Below, one piece after another: positions 34,320 through 45,007 of a stretch of 64,000 bases of DNA. Within the stretch, counting starts at the first letter, position 1, and every line of letters begins with the position of its first letter. The DNA comes from Combretum micranthum (lineage: Eukaryota > Streptophyta > Magnoliopsida > Myrtales > Combretaceae). A program made the position numbers and the translations under genes. The stretch spans positions 1,798,001 through 1,862,000 of the forward strand of contig JAMXBD010000012.1 in assembly GCA_024138025.1 (NCBI GenBank), written 5' to 3'. The notes beneath the pieces are model-generated. The model was not told the origin of the DNA. It was given only the letters and a program-made list of their open reading frames with translations, and did no database searches.

Positions 34320-34920
34320 GTAGAAAAAAAGAAAAAGAATAGTTAAAAGAAAGGACACATGTGGAAAAAAAAAAGATTGGAAACAGTTAAAAAGAGAGTG
34401 GGAGAGAGAGGAGTAGCTGGCACCCATAACCGCTATGAGATAAAAAAGAATGAAAAAGTAAAATAGGATTAATATTTTTTTACACTAGAATTCAGGAGTC
34501 GTTTAATATTATTAGATAAATGTCAATAAATGTTGTGAACATTTTTACATTTCCTCATTGTGAAATTTAGGCATGAATTTTAACATTTGATTTTTTAAAA
34601 ATATTATACTAGATAAAATATGGAAAAATAAGTCTACCAAAATAAAATAGATTCAAGAGGAAATAAAAAGAAGTGGCAAGTGGTGGCTCGACCAAATATG
34701 AATTAAAGGCCTAAATCAATAAAAATAGCTACCTCTGGATTGGGAGTAGCAGCCCAACCGAAACCTAACCGAACCATGAAGGAAAAAAGAAAGCTCAGGA
34801 AGGGCACAAAAGGCCAGGCCCCAGCCTCATATTATTATAATTTTATATTATTTTTTAAGATTTCCACCCTCACATTTCCCCATCCTCCGTCACTCTCTCT
34901 CGTGCATAGTATGTCACGCC

Positions 34921-35208
34921 AAACCATTTACAAGTCACCTGCGGTAACAACTTGATTTTCTTTTTCCAACCGTCCTCTCTCTGTTGTATTTTAAATTTTT
35001 TTTTCCTCCAGCAACTACCACTTAATTTAATTCAAAAATTAAAAATATTGTTACATTTTACTTTACTTTTTTACATTAAACCATTTACATGCTACATACA
35101 ATTACCACAAGTTCCCCTTAATCTAACTGTTTCCTCTCTATCGTATTTTATTTTATTTTTCCTCTTCCTTTTTGCCAACAACTGCTGATAAATTTAATCC
35201 AAAAAATT
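34921..35208. repeat. Tandem duplication of ~160 bp
   Basis: Two diverged copies (about 34921-35038 and 35079-35208) share 'aaaccatttaca', a 'cctctctctgttgtatttta / cctctctatcgtatttta' block, 'tttttcctc', 'aacta/aactgctgataaatttaat' and 'caaaaa'. It lies between the two Helitron ends. ORFs across it are pyrimidine-rich low-complexity frames. Confidence 0.6.
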
Positions 35209-35364
35209 TTCCTATACCTTTGCCCTCCTTCCAGTTTTGTTTCATCAGCTCTCCATTTTCATATATGAAAAAAATTGGTTGTGATAGAATAAAGCCTATC
35301 TATTCCATTTTGTCAACTGACTTCCAAGCAATTAACGATTCAACTTTAATATTTGAAATCCATA

Positions 35365-35715
35365 AGTGAATTATAATTATTATTCTGTGTTTTTTTTTTG
35401 TCTACCATAAATCTTTTTTTTGTTTCTTCTGTTATATGACGAAAAAATCATAATGTGTGAAGTGTCTGGTTTTTTTTATGAGTAGATTTGTATTGCGTGA
35501 ATTATCATTTCATGGAAATATAATGTGGTGTTGGTATCCAAGCATCTTCCATGAGTAAATCATAATTATTATCCTGTGTTTTTTCGTGTACAATAAATCT
35601 TTTATGCTTCTTTATTCTGTGATTTATATTTTTTGATAAAATTTCTGAGAATGACAAAGAATTATAGTGTGTGAAGTGTTTGATTTTCTTTTATGAATAG
35701 ATTTGTGTTGCGTTA
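35365..35715. repeat. Tandem duplication of ~195 bp
   Basis: Two copies (about 35365-35510 and 35557-35715) share 'aaT(t/c)ataattattat(t/c)ctgtgtttttt', 'aataaatctttt', 'ataatgtgtgaagtgt(c/t)tg', and 'atga(g/a)tagatttgt(a/g)ttgcgt'. Non-coding and AT-rich. Confidence 0.65.
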
Positions 35716-35939
35716 CTTTAGCTTATACCAACTGTTAAATAGATAAAAATATTATTTTTATTATATAAGTTCGCTTAATGATGTCCTTGATTTTTTTTAT
35801 GATATTTTTTCATTAATTATATTAGAATTTGATATCATTATATTCAAGATTATATCAATTTTTAACAACTCTACACTATATTTTTTCTTTTTTCCTTTGC
35901 TTTTGAATTGAACCAATTAGTTAAAGATTGCCAATTTTA

Positions 35940-36228
35940 TTTTATATATATTATATTAAAGCGAGAGCTTCATGTTTAGCGTCTTAGGCTTTTAAATCTT
36001 ATATGAAATTGGAATAAAGTTTTGCCACCAACCCGGCATCCCCTACATTTCAACGCCATCTTTCTATTGAGATTTTTTTGCTTTACGTTCCAATAGTGTT
36101 TTTAATATAATCATTTGTTTTATCTTTTAACACGTTTATATTATGGATGTATTATATTTTATAGCTTCTATCAACATTTTCATTAAAAATTCTTTTTACA
36201 CCCGCAGTGCGGGTATTCCGTTTGCTAG
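35940..36228 (+). mobile_element. Short non-autonomous Helitron (plus strand)
   Basis: The 3' end is well formed: hairpin ACCCGC-AGT-GCGGGT at 36200-36214, a 10-base spacer, CTAG at 36225-36228, then T. The likely 5' end is near 35940 (TATATTATATTAAAGCGAGAG), a plant-Helitron-like start, though the leading TC is not clear. No coding sequence. Confidence 0.65.
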
Positions 36229-36814
36229 TATTATTAAAACCAAAGCATTTACTTTGATACTTTTAGACTTTATTCATTTAATTTTATTTTATTAAACCTA
36301 TTGCTTTTTGGAAAAAAAAAATTCTTCTTCAATAAAATTCAAAACACTTTGCATATCTTTTTCCAAAAATAATTACTCGCTCTTTTTCTTCAATTAAATT
36401 TCAATTAATCCTTATTATCATTTTTTAAATCAAATTTAATTTTATATATTTTCAAGCACCTGTATGACGGGGGAGTAATCCACCATTATGATTAAATGGA
36501 CACCAATAGCGCTTTGTCTAAGGTTTATTTTATTTTGTCTTTAGCACGAATATAAAATCATGTTTATCAAAATACCGAAAAACAAAGCTGCAAAAGTGCT
36601 CTTCATAAAAAAACAAGCATAGATTTTCAAGTTATGTTTATTCTTTTGTATTCATCAGGATTATTTTCCCTTTTTCGTTTTTCCCCACTATAAATGAGAA
36701 AATTAAATGCTATTCATTAGAAAAATAAAGGTTAATAAGTAAATCCTCTTGATATGCTATTTATTTAATAACAACTATATTTTATAATTATATTATAACC
36801 ATCACAACCAGTAG
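36229..36814. other. AT-rich spacer, nothing recognised
   Basis: No frame, repeat or motif supported between the Helitron 3' end and the next LTR element. Confidence 0.4.
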
Positions 36815-37399
36815 TGTTGCACGAGCTAATTTGGACCGATAGAATTAACTCCTACAAATATAGAAAAAGCAATTAGAGGGGCGTTAGGGTTGCTCGATAC
36901 CGCTACTCTGATGCTTAAGTCATCCGTCAGTAGGAATAGCATGTATATAAAAAGGTAAGATGAGCTCTCTTTTTTCTTCCTTTTTTTTCTCTCTTTTCCC
37001 CTCCTCCCTTCCGTAGGAAAATAGGTATTTATAGTGTTTAGGTTCATACCAGGGCTAACTTCTTCCTAGCAGCTAACTTGGTATCTGAGGTGATTGAGAT
37101 GCTTGAGCTAGGGAGCTATGGCTTTGCGGAATGTGGTTGAGCTGATCATGTCCCTCTGGTCATAGGGGTATGACTAGAGTGCTTATTTTGATTGGAGATT
37201 ATAAGGCTGTAAGGCCCAAGTCACTAGTTAGTTGAGCTGATGAGCTCGACGAGCCTTTCTGAGGTGCAGATCATGGGGAGACCTTGCGCCATATTCCTTG
37301 GTGGAGTTGTAGTTCTCATTACCTTTTCTAAAAGATTAGGATGTCGTGAGTAGTAGGCTAGTGTGCGTTTTTATCTTGACCGAGTTTTAATAATTTAAG

Positions 37400-38940
37400 T
37401 CTTATAATCTCTTCCTATAAGCTGGTCAATGCTAGGCAAGTGTACCTATCATGCAGTATAGGAATGAAATATAAGGTCATATTCCTTGAGGATCTTGGCA
37501 AGTACTATTACTCACCTTTTTCCTATCATCTAGCCATGAAATTGAGTGAGATTACGATTATGATATTAACTAAATTACTACTTCCTATAAATTATCACTA
37601 ATGATTACTAACATTGGTTTACTTAACTAAATGCAAAACAATTAATAATATATTAGACTTGTTTCACCAATGAATTAACATGTAATACAACTTTATTATT
37701 ATTGTTGTGTTCTTCTAACTATGGGATTCCACTAATTAGATCAATATCTCTCCCGAGTCTATTGATCCCTAACCTTAGCCTGTCTACTGGAATCTCTTCC
37801 TAGTTAATAGCCAACTAAAATTGCATTAAACATATGATCCCAAGGTAATTTTACAATTACATGCAGAAGATTTCACAACCCTATCTCTATGCGTCGTGCG
37901 CAACCTTTCTCTATAGCCTAGATATATTCCACGGGTAGATTTCTCAATCGCATCCATGGAAATCTAATATAATCCTAAGTCGTGTACTATCTAGAATTAG
38001 AATACATTAATCACTATAAAGATTAGTAAAGTCTACAACATTGGCATTCATTCCAAGTATGTACATGCTAATACACGACTACACAAGTCTTAAACAACTA
38101 CTCATGCATGATATAATAAGAAAACAAAATAATACATAAAATAAAATGGAAACATGAGAGAAAACTCCCCTTTCACAATGCAACACTTGAACACTTCAAC
38201 AACGTGATTACAACACTCCATCCTCTCCCTTCTCTCTCAAGAACCTCCAAGGAGTACGTTGCGATATAACAATGCAGAAAAGAAGTATGAAAAGGTACAA
38301 AGTTACAAAGGAAAACTTTGATTTCACATGGTTTTAATGTGTACGAAATGATTCGGCTCTCCTATGTGATGTTTGGATTTTGTATCTATAGTTCCCAAGT
38401 GACTAGACATGAATGGCATCGTTTCCTCCTCTCAATTGGTCTTTACATTTCTTCAAAAAACGGTTATTTCATGTCTGATGCGTAAACAGGGGAGATCATC
38501 ACCTCCGTCATGGCCGTTTCTTGAGCGGTGATAGACTAGAAAATCAAATCAGTGAGATCACCACCTACGTCACCGTCGGTAATGGTGATCACCATCCGTG
38601 TAACAGGCGTGATGAGGGTGGTGATGGAGATCACCACCTACGTAAAGGGCATAATGGGGGTAGTGATGAGCCTGACAAGTAAATCCGAGAAGATCACCAC
38701 CTACGTCATGGGCGCGATGAAGGTGGTGATGGAGATCACCACCTACGTCAGGGGCGATGAAGGTAGTGATGAGTTATTTGTAACCCTAAATGATCTATCT
38801 TCACACAATTGTTGAGAATTCGCCCTTAACCACTTGAAATGAACATTTTTAAGCATTAAGTACCACATTCCTTAGTCTTAAGCATATTTAAAGCAAAATT
38901 AAACATAATTTTACCCCAATTTCATAGAGTAAATGATCTC
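37400..38940 (-). repeat. Solo-LTR-like insertion with minisatellite
   Basis: About 1.5 kb absent from the partner LTR. Its left part ('ggcaagtgtacctatcatgcagtata', 'aaggtcatattcc') resembles the ends of another Athila-like LTR in the same orientation as the one at 9910. Exact borders and target-site duplication are not resolved. It contains the tandem repeat at 38554-38773. Confidence 0.5.
38554..38773. repeat. Minisatellite of ~42-bp units
   Basis: Five units begin GATCACCACCTACGTCA or a variant, near 38556, 38587, 38629, 38692 and 38733. Each is followed by GGGCG(C)GATGAAGGTGGTGAT-like sequence. Spacing varies between about 31 and 63 bp. It is GC-richer than its surroundings. The reading frame across it is only an effect of the repeat. 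Confidence 0.75.
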
Positions 38941-39029
38941 TATCATGGGCCCTTCCTAAGCCTATGGCATTATGAGGTTTCAAGGCTCAGGATACCAAGT
39001 GGGTTGATGACTATATTCTACTATCAGCA

Positions 39030-39045
39030 TTTGTCCCCCACTCTC
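39030..39045 (-). other. Polypurine tract of non-autonomous element
   Basis: On the minus strand it reads GAGAGTGGGGGACAAA, directly before the LTR start TGCTGATAG. This fixes the retrotransposon's orientation as minus. Confidence 0.6.
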
Positions 39046-39515
39046 ATTGTGGGAGAGCAAAGAGAGTGCATAGTCCTCGAGGTCGTTGGGTCAAGGTGAT
39101 TATTACTGTATTAGGCAAGCTACGTTTAACATTTGAGTTGCATCCCCTACATCGTAAGTATTTTGTGGTGAGGACCATTTAACTTCCCACTAGATCTCCT
39201 TAACATATCTTGCTTAACACGTTTCCTTATGGCAGAAATCATGCGATTTTCCTAAAAGGCCTTGGTGATTTGAAAGGTCTCAATAGTAATTAATCCTTGG
39301 AATTTGATGACTATGGTTTTTGGTTGTGATGTCAGAGTCTTTGAGGTTTACTCGCACGTCTCGGGAGACTCGGGCCTTCACGTCTCCCCCCACTCCTTTT
39401 ATAAGCACATGTGCTTCATATGGATTTTCTATAGCACTTTCATACTTTATTAAGAGAATTATCATCTTAATCCTTAGCGCTTTTTTGATACTTCTACCTT
39501 CTTAAGATTTCAGCG

Positions 39516-42182
39516 ATGCCGAGTTCAGGTAACTCCAGTACCTAGTCTTTTCCACATGATTCCAATGATTAAGTTTGTCGATTCACATATGAGGTGAGGA
39601 GAGGTGAGAGAGATGTTGTGTCGAGGTTAGAGGGCTCGAACTAGGTAACAGGAACAAGTTAGAGAGTGGCTATTCAGCTTCTACAAGTGGCCATGAAGAG
39701 AGGTATGGCAAAGTCTCAGTGTCGTCGGTGCAGAAGTAGGGCATTTTGACCATGCATTCTTATGTAGAGCTGGCGACCATTCTATCAGTGCCCCATAGAT
39801 ACGTACTCGTCTAATGGTTTGGAGAAGGGGATCATCGTCCCTTTACATACAAGGCGGGCCGAGGTGATGGTCCCAACGGAATCAGTTGCAAACTCTCCGA
39901 AGAGGCCTACAAGGTTGTATGCTAGTAGGAGATGCGAGGTACTCCTTAAGAGTAGGAGGTTATTATGCCTATAAAATCAAATCGAGTTTGTCTCCTCGGT
40001 AGTGACAATTTGCCTTATATAAAAAGGCTTTTGAGTTTGGCTTGAGGATGCCTTTCTTCCCTTTTTAGAAGGAGTTCTTTGAGCACCATTGGCTATGTCA
40101 GACCCAGTTATTGCCCAGTGCCTGGAGGATAATGGTGGCCTTTGAAGCCATTCGCCTTAGTATCACGGTGTGGCCTACCCTGATCTTATCCCTACAGTTA
40201 TTCCTATACAAAAGGTTGAAAGAGGGGTAATGGTATCTTGCCAAGCAACCTAAGAGCCCCTAGCTCCTTACCAGTCTCACCAGCTCAAATAGGTTTGACT
40301 GGAAATACGAGTTCTAGATTGTCAAGTTGGAGGAGGGCGAGCAACAGGGTTTCAACTTCTGGGTGGATTAATGTAAACCAATCCGAAGTAAGAAGCCATG
40401 AAAGTTGATGCAGTATGATGCTAGATGGCTGGGGGAGTTAGAGGAAGCTCTAGAGGTGTAAGGCGAAAAGCCTTATAATGTCAAACTTCTAGTGAAGAAT
40501 TTCTTGAGTGGGAAGTCAATCACCAATATAGGTGTAGCTTAACTCTTCATATGATCATGGCCTCTCCTCCTCCCCACCTTACCTATCGAGTCAAGCTCTG
40601 TAGAGAGGACATTGTGAGGAAGGTTTGAGATTTTTGGCCTGTTGAGCTTGACTGGGTAGGTGTTTTGTTCTTTATTGCCGACTTCTTCTTTTCGTTATCT
40701 CTTTTCAAAGCTTGAGATGCTGGTGATGGACGTGGGTACCATTCTTGCTAGTTCGTCAAAGAAATGGAAGAGAACTTTAATTAAGAACAGTGTAACCGAT
40801 GAGAATTGCCTTATTGAGATTGAGCCATGGGCTGCTGAGGATGGTGCACCAATCATTGACTCGGGTATGCAAAGTTGGGGGCTTTATTGTTGGGGTTGAA
40901 GCATCGTTGCTAATGTTAGGGGTATTGGTGCTGGGTTGGAGATGCTGACCCTAATGTCTACTTGTTGGGGCCTCTTCATCATGCTTGATCTCTTGAAGAG
41001 TCGAGTCTACCTTGACACTCCCCTGTACCTATTCGAGCTCACGGTATGTCATTCCTTACGTAAAGGCTGCTGGGAGCGGTAGCAGTGCCTCGGGTGATCA
41101 AGTTGTAGTTAAGGCTCGTGGGAGTTAGCCTGGGAGAGGAGTTCCTTATGGGCCTATTAGCTTTGTTGAAGGGAGAGCTCTTAAGTGGAGTGATATATCT
41201 ATGGAGTAGCTTCCTTCGAGGACATAGCCTGTTTGGAGGACGGGAAGAAGGTGAGGACCTTTTATGGTGGACTGCCATCAATGGACTTTGTTATGGACTT
41301 ATTTGCACAAAAGATGTACGAGATAAGGTTGCTACTGTTCTCGCAAGTTTATTTGTGTTGCTGGTCTTTTCTTGGCTATTTAACTATCTTGTTGTTTGTT
41401 TTCAATCTCTAATGACGACTGTTGTAGCTTTAGAATATTAAAGGGGAACCGTGAAGTGGTACGTTATGTTTGTTCTTCTCTTTGTTTTTTTTTTCAAACT
41501 TTTTGTTGTTATCAGTTAAGCGTTATTTCTCCTTTTTTTTTTTTGTTTTTAGGGTCCGAAAGAGTTTAAGGTGCTGAATGTAAGCTTAGAGAGGGAGCTT
41601 TCGAGGTCAGACAGAGCGAGATGAGATGCAAGAGTGAGTTACTTACGGTGACAGATGAGAACGAGCGGCTATCCAAGGAGATTGAGGATAAGGTCTTACT
41701 GTATTAGATCGATGTACTCGAGGCAAAGAAGCAGCTATTGCATGCCGAAGGCACGGCCATAGAGTGTGAGGATAAGTAGAAGAGCATAAGGTAAAAGTGG
41801 GATACCTTGCCACGACAATTGAGCGATGCCCAACTAGGGTATGCGAGGGAGAAGCGTGACTTTGAGCTTACCACTTCAAAGATCATTAAGCTAAGGGAGA
41901 GTGTTAAATTATCCCTTTTGGAGCGGGAGAAGTTGAAGGTAGCATTGTCTGAATTCGTTGTCATATAATTAATCTTTGTTATTGAAGTTTATTCTCGTTG
42001 CTTCCTTATTGTTGTTGCAGACTCGAGAGAAGGACTTGGAGAATGGTCAGCTCATTCCAGGGGTGACCAAGAAGCGGGTTTTGAGGGAGCTCTTTAAGAG
42101 CAAGGAGTGGAAGGGGGTCCTAGTCAAGTTCGTTTCCGATATAGCCAAGTTAGTAAGGATGAGCTTTTGGAAAAGTATCTAA
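39516..42182 (+). pseudogene. Antisense ORF, PF04195-like 'gypsy-type' protein
   Basis: A decayed gene on the strand opposite to the LTR element that contains it. The start is plausible at 39516 (MPSSGNSS). The region 40060-40330 reads PFFPF-stop-KEFFEHHW, PSAWRIMVAFEAIRL, VWPTLILSLQLFLYKR, WYLAKQPK and SSNRFDWKYEF. This is the pattern of the plant 'putative gypsy type transposon' domain (PF04195, Transposase_28). A later segment (41560-41960) is heptad-rich and coiled-coil-like (LLEREKLKVALSEF). Intron-like breaks with GT and pyrimidine tract-AG occur near 41466-41551 and 41968-42020. Many stops make it non-functional. Its function is unknown even in intact relatives. Confidence 0.6.
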
Positions 42183-42291
42183 ACTTGGACCTAGTTTTAT
42201 GGCTATGCGTTTGGGTGAGGCTCCTTAGACGCTTTCAAAGATTACACGGAGGATAATGGAGATGGAATCGAACACGGTACAATTGAGTCGG

Positions 42292-42913
42292 TGTTATGGC
42301 TAGAGCAAACTAAGCTAGGCTAGTAGAGTCAGCTCCTATAAACACAAAAAAAAGCAATTAGTAGGACACCAAAGGGTTACTCGGTACAGTTCCTTCGATA
42401 CTTAAGTTAGTCAATGAGTAGAAATAACATCTATGTAAAAAGGTAAGATGAACTCTCCTTTTTCTTCCTTTTTTTCTCTCTTTTCCTCGGGAGGGGGGGA
42501 ATATTTATAATGTTTAGGGTCATACCAGTGCAGACTTCTTCTTGGTAGCTAACCTAGTATATAAAGTGGTAGGGATACTCGAGCTGGGGAGTTATGGCTT
42601 TGCGAAATGTGGCCGAGTTGATCATGTCCCTCGCACTCATGAGGTATGACTAGAGCGCTTATTTTGAATGGAGATTAGGAGGCTATAAGGTTCAGCTCGC
42701 TGGTTAGTTGAGCTGATGAGCTCAGTGAGCCTTTCTGAGGTGTGAATTCATGGGGAGACCTTGCGGAATATTTTTTGGTGGAGCCGTGGGTCTAGTTACT
42801 TGTCTGGGAGATCAGGATGTCACAAGTATGGGCCCTTCCTAGGCCCATCGGCTTTATAGAGTTTTAAGGCCAAGGAGAACAAGTGGGCTGATGGCTATAT
42901 TCTACTGTCAACA
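42292..42913 (-). repeat. 5' LTR of non-autonomous element (622 bp)
   Basis: Starts TGTTATGGC and ends CTGTCAACA; partner of 36815-39029. Divergence between the two LTRs is high, so the insertion is old. Within it, minus-strand 'gacttaagtatcgaagg' resembles transcribed leader sequence of many plant LTR elements, supporting minus orientation. No gag or pol was found between the LTRs. Confidence 0.72.
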
Positions 42914-43026
42914 AGCAGAAAATAATAATCTTATCACTTGTTATACCAAAATTATTTTTCCAATGAATGTTTTCATTTTTCTATTTGTGTTTTTCAATTA
43001 TTACAAAATGTCATGGATAAACTTGT

Positions 43027-43034
43027 CAATACAA

Positions 43035-43072
<38 letters not shown>
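43027..43072. repeat. CT microsatellite
   Basis: Run of TC dinucleotides interrupted once by TTTC, followed by a short TA run. Located just left of the SIRE-type element. Confidence 0.9.
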
Positions 43073-43073
<1 letters not shown>

Positions 43074-43121
43074 AAATATATATATCATTATTTCATTACC
43101 ATGATCCAAGCACAAAAATGT

Positions 43122-43279
43122 TGTTAGTATCTCTCTTTAGATGTTTTGATGATAATAAAAAGATAAAGTATCACTAATAATTTGTTAAGTATGCAACGAT
43201 TTTCAATTAATCATGAATTGACAAAACAAGTGAGTTTAAAGCTTTAAAGGACTAAGTAAGAACATTTATGAAAGTTAAA
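43122..43279 (+). repeat. Truncated 5' LTR of SIRE-type copia element
   Basis: Matches the first 158 bases of the 3' LTR at 47389 (TGTTAGTATCT..TTTAGATGTTTTGATGATAA). The similarity stops at GTTAAA (43279), about 16 bp before RT coding sequence begins. The rest of the LTR, gag, protease and integrase are deleted. Confidence 0.88.
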
Positions 43280-43289
43280 TCAATTTCAA

Positions 43290-44705
43290 ATGAATAATGT
43301 ATGGAGTTTGGTACCTAGACCATTAAATAAAACCATTATATGTACAAAATAGGTATTTGAAAACAAGCTAGATGAAAATAGCAAAATAGTAAGGAACAAA
43401 GCTAGGCTTGTAGCAAAAGGCTATTCTCAAAAGAAGGTATGGACTATGATGAAACCTATGCACCTTTCGCCAGATCAGAAGCCATACTTGTTGCTTGCTT
43501 ATGCAGGGTTTAAGGATTTTAAGTTATTTAAATGGATGTAAAAAGTGCATTTTGAATGGTTATATTAAATAAGAAGTATATGTTGAGCAACCCCAGGATT
43601 TGAAGATCCTTTCAAGCCTGAGTATGTGTACAGACTAAGAAAAGCTTTGTATGGACTCAAGCAAGCCCAAGGGCTTTGTATGAAAGACTTGGTGATTTTC
43701 ACATCACAGGTGAATTCTAAAGAGGTACGTTGATACTACCTTATTCTTAAACTGATAAAGATACTAGTTGTACATATCTATATTGATGATATAATCTTTG
43801 GTTTACTAATGAAAAATATTGTCAAGATTTTGCAAAGCTTATGCAGGCTGAATTTGAAATGTCCATGATGGGTGGGTTAAGTTTCTTCTTAGGTCTACAA
43901 ATCGAACAAACCAAGGAAAGAATATTTATTCATCAAGAGAAGTACACAAGGAAAATTCTGAAAAAGTTTGGATATGAAAATAAAAAGCAAGTGACTACAA
44001 TAATGAGTGCTCAGTAAGGTTAGACCTTGAAGGTAATAAAGTTAATGAAAAACTTTATGGAAGTCTTGGATCCTTGTTATATCTTACTACTTTTAGACCA
44101 GATATTTTGTTTGTTGTATGCTTATGTGCCAGATTCTAAAGTAGTCCAACTGAAAATCATCTGAAGGCTATTAAAAGAATTTTTAAATATATTGCATGTA
44201 CTGCAAAATCAGGCATATGGTGTCCAAATAACCAAAATTTTGAATTAATTGGTTTTTCTCATGCTGATTATGCTGGTGTAAGATAGATAGAAAAAGTACA
44301 TACGGAACATGTCAATTTCTAGGAGATAAGTTAATTTCATGGTCTTCAAAGAAACAAAATTCAATTGCTTTATCTACTCTAAAGCTAAATATGTATCTTT
44401 AGAACATTATTGTGCACAAGTGCTTTGAATTAAACAATAAATGTAAGACTGGTGTTTTATATAAAAATATTATTATAAAGTGTAATAACAAGTGCAATTA
44501 ATTTGACAAAGAATCTTGTTCATCATTCAAAGGCTAAACATATTGAAATACGACATCACTTTATAAGAGATCATGTAGTTAATGGAAATATAAGTATTGA
44601 TTTTGTTTCTATAGAAAATCAACTTGCAAATATTTGTACTAGCCTCTTGATAAAATGAGATATGAAGTTTTGAGAAATGAAATTGGTATGTGGTATCCTT
44701 TTAAT
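43290..44705 (+). pseudogene. Ty1/copia RT and RNase H (SIRE/Maximus type)
   Basis: The RT starts in its N-terminal part (RNKARLVAKGYSQK). It continues through EYVYRLRKALYGLKQA and the catalytic YIDDI at 43779-43793, then FFLGLQI and GSLLYLT. RNase H residues follow in decayed form (DADYAG-like at about 44265, then HIEIRHHFIRDHV near 44540). Multiple frameshifts and stops occur. Sequence style and the extra 3' ORF point to the SIRE/Maximus lineage. Confidence 0.88.
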
Positions 44706-45007
44706 TTGAAAGAAAAATAAAAAAAAATATTATAATATAATGATAATTGGTGATCGTGTGATTTTTCTTAATTCCCTTTGTTTCATTATTTTTTTCCCTT
44801 CTTCCTATTTTTATGGAAAACGTATTTAAAGTTGCTATTTTTTTTTTATCGTCGGATTCTCTCTTCCACATTTCTTAACAATGAAAATTTTTCCTTCACT
44901 AACCTTCTTCGTTATTTATCTCCCTGATTAACAAAAAGTTTATCCCTTTTCAAAACCCTTTTTTCTTTCTTTCATGTTCCTTCCTTCCTTAGTTCTCAAC
45001 CTTAAAA

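Larger units (their letters stand above)
36815..39029 (-). repeat. 3' LTR of non-autonomous element, interrupted
   Basis: Direct repeat of 42292-42913 in two pieces (36815 to about 37354 and about 38945-39029), together about 625 bp. Shared blocks include 'aaaaagcaattag', 'aaaaaggtaagatga(g/a)ctctc', 'gagctatggctttgcg', 'gttagttgagctgatgagctc' and 'atgggcccttccta'. It starts TGTTGC and ends ATCAGCA. A minus-strand purine tract lies just inside (39030-39045), so this is the 3' LTR of a minus-strand element. The flanking AGTAG (36810-36814) pairs with AGCAG (42914-42918) as an eroded target-site duplication. Confidence 0.75.

Noticed and set aside
38552..38815. 87-codon ORF with repeated TTYV motifs
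   Set aside because: It is a translation of the 42-bp minisatellite and changes frame between units; no supporting gene structure.
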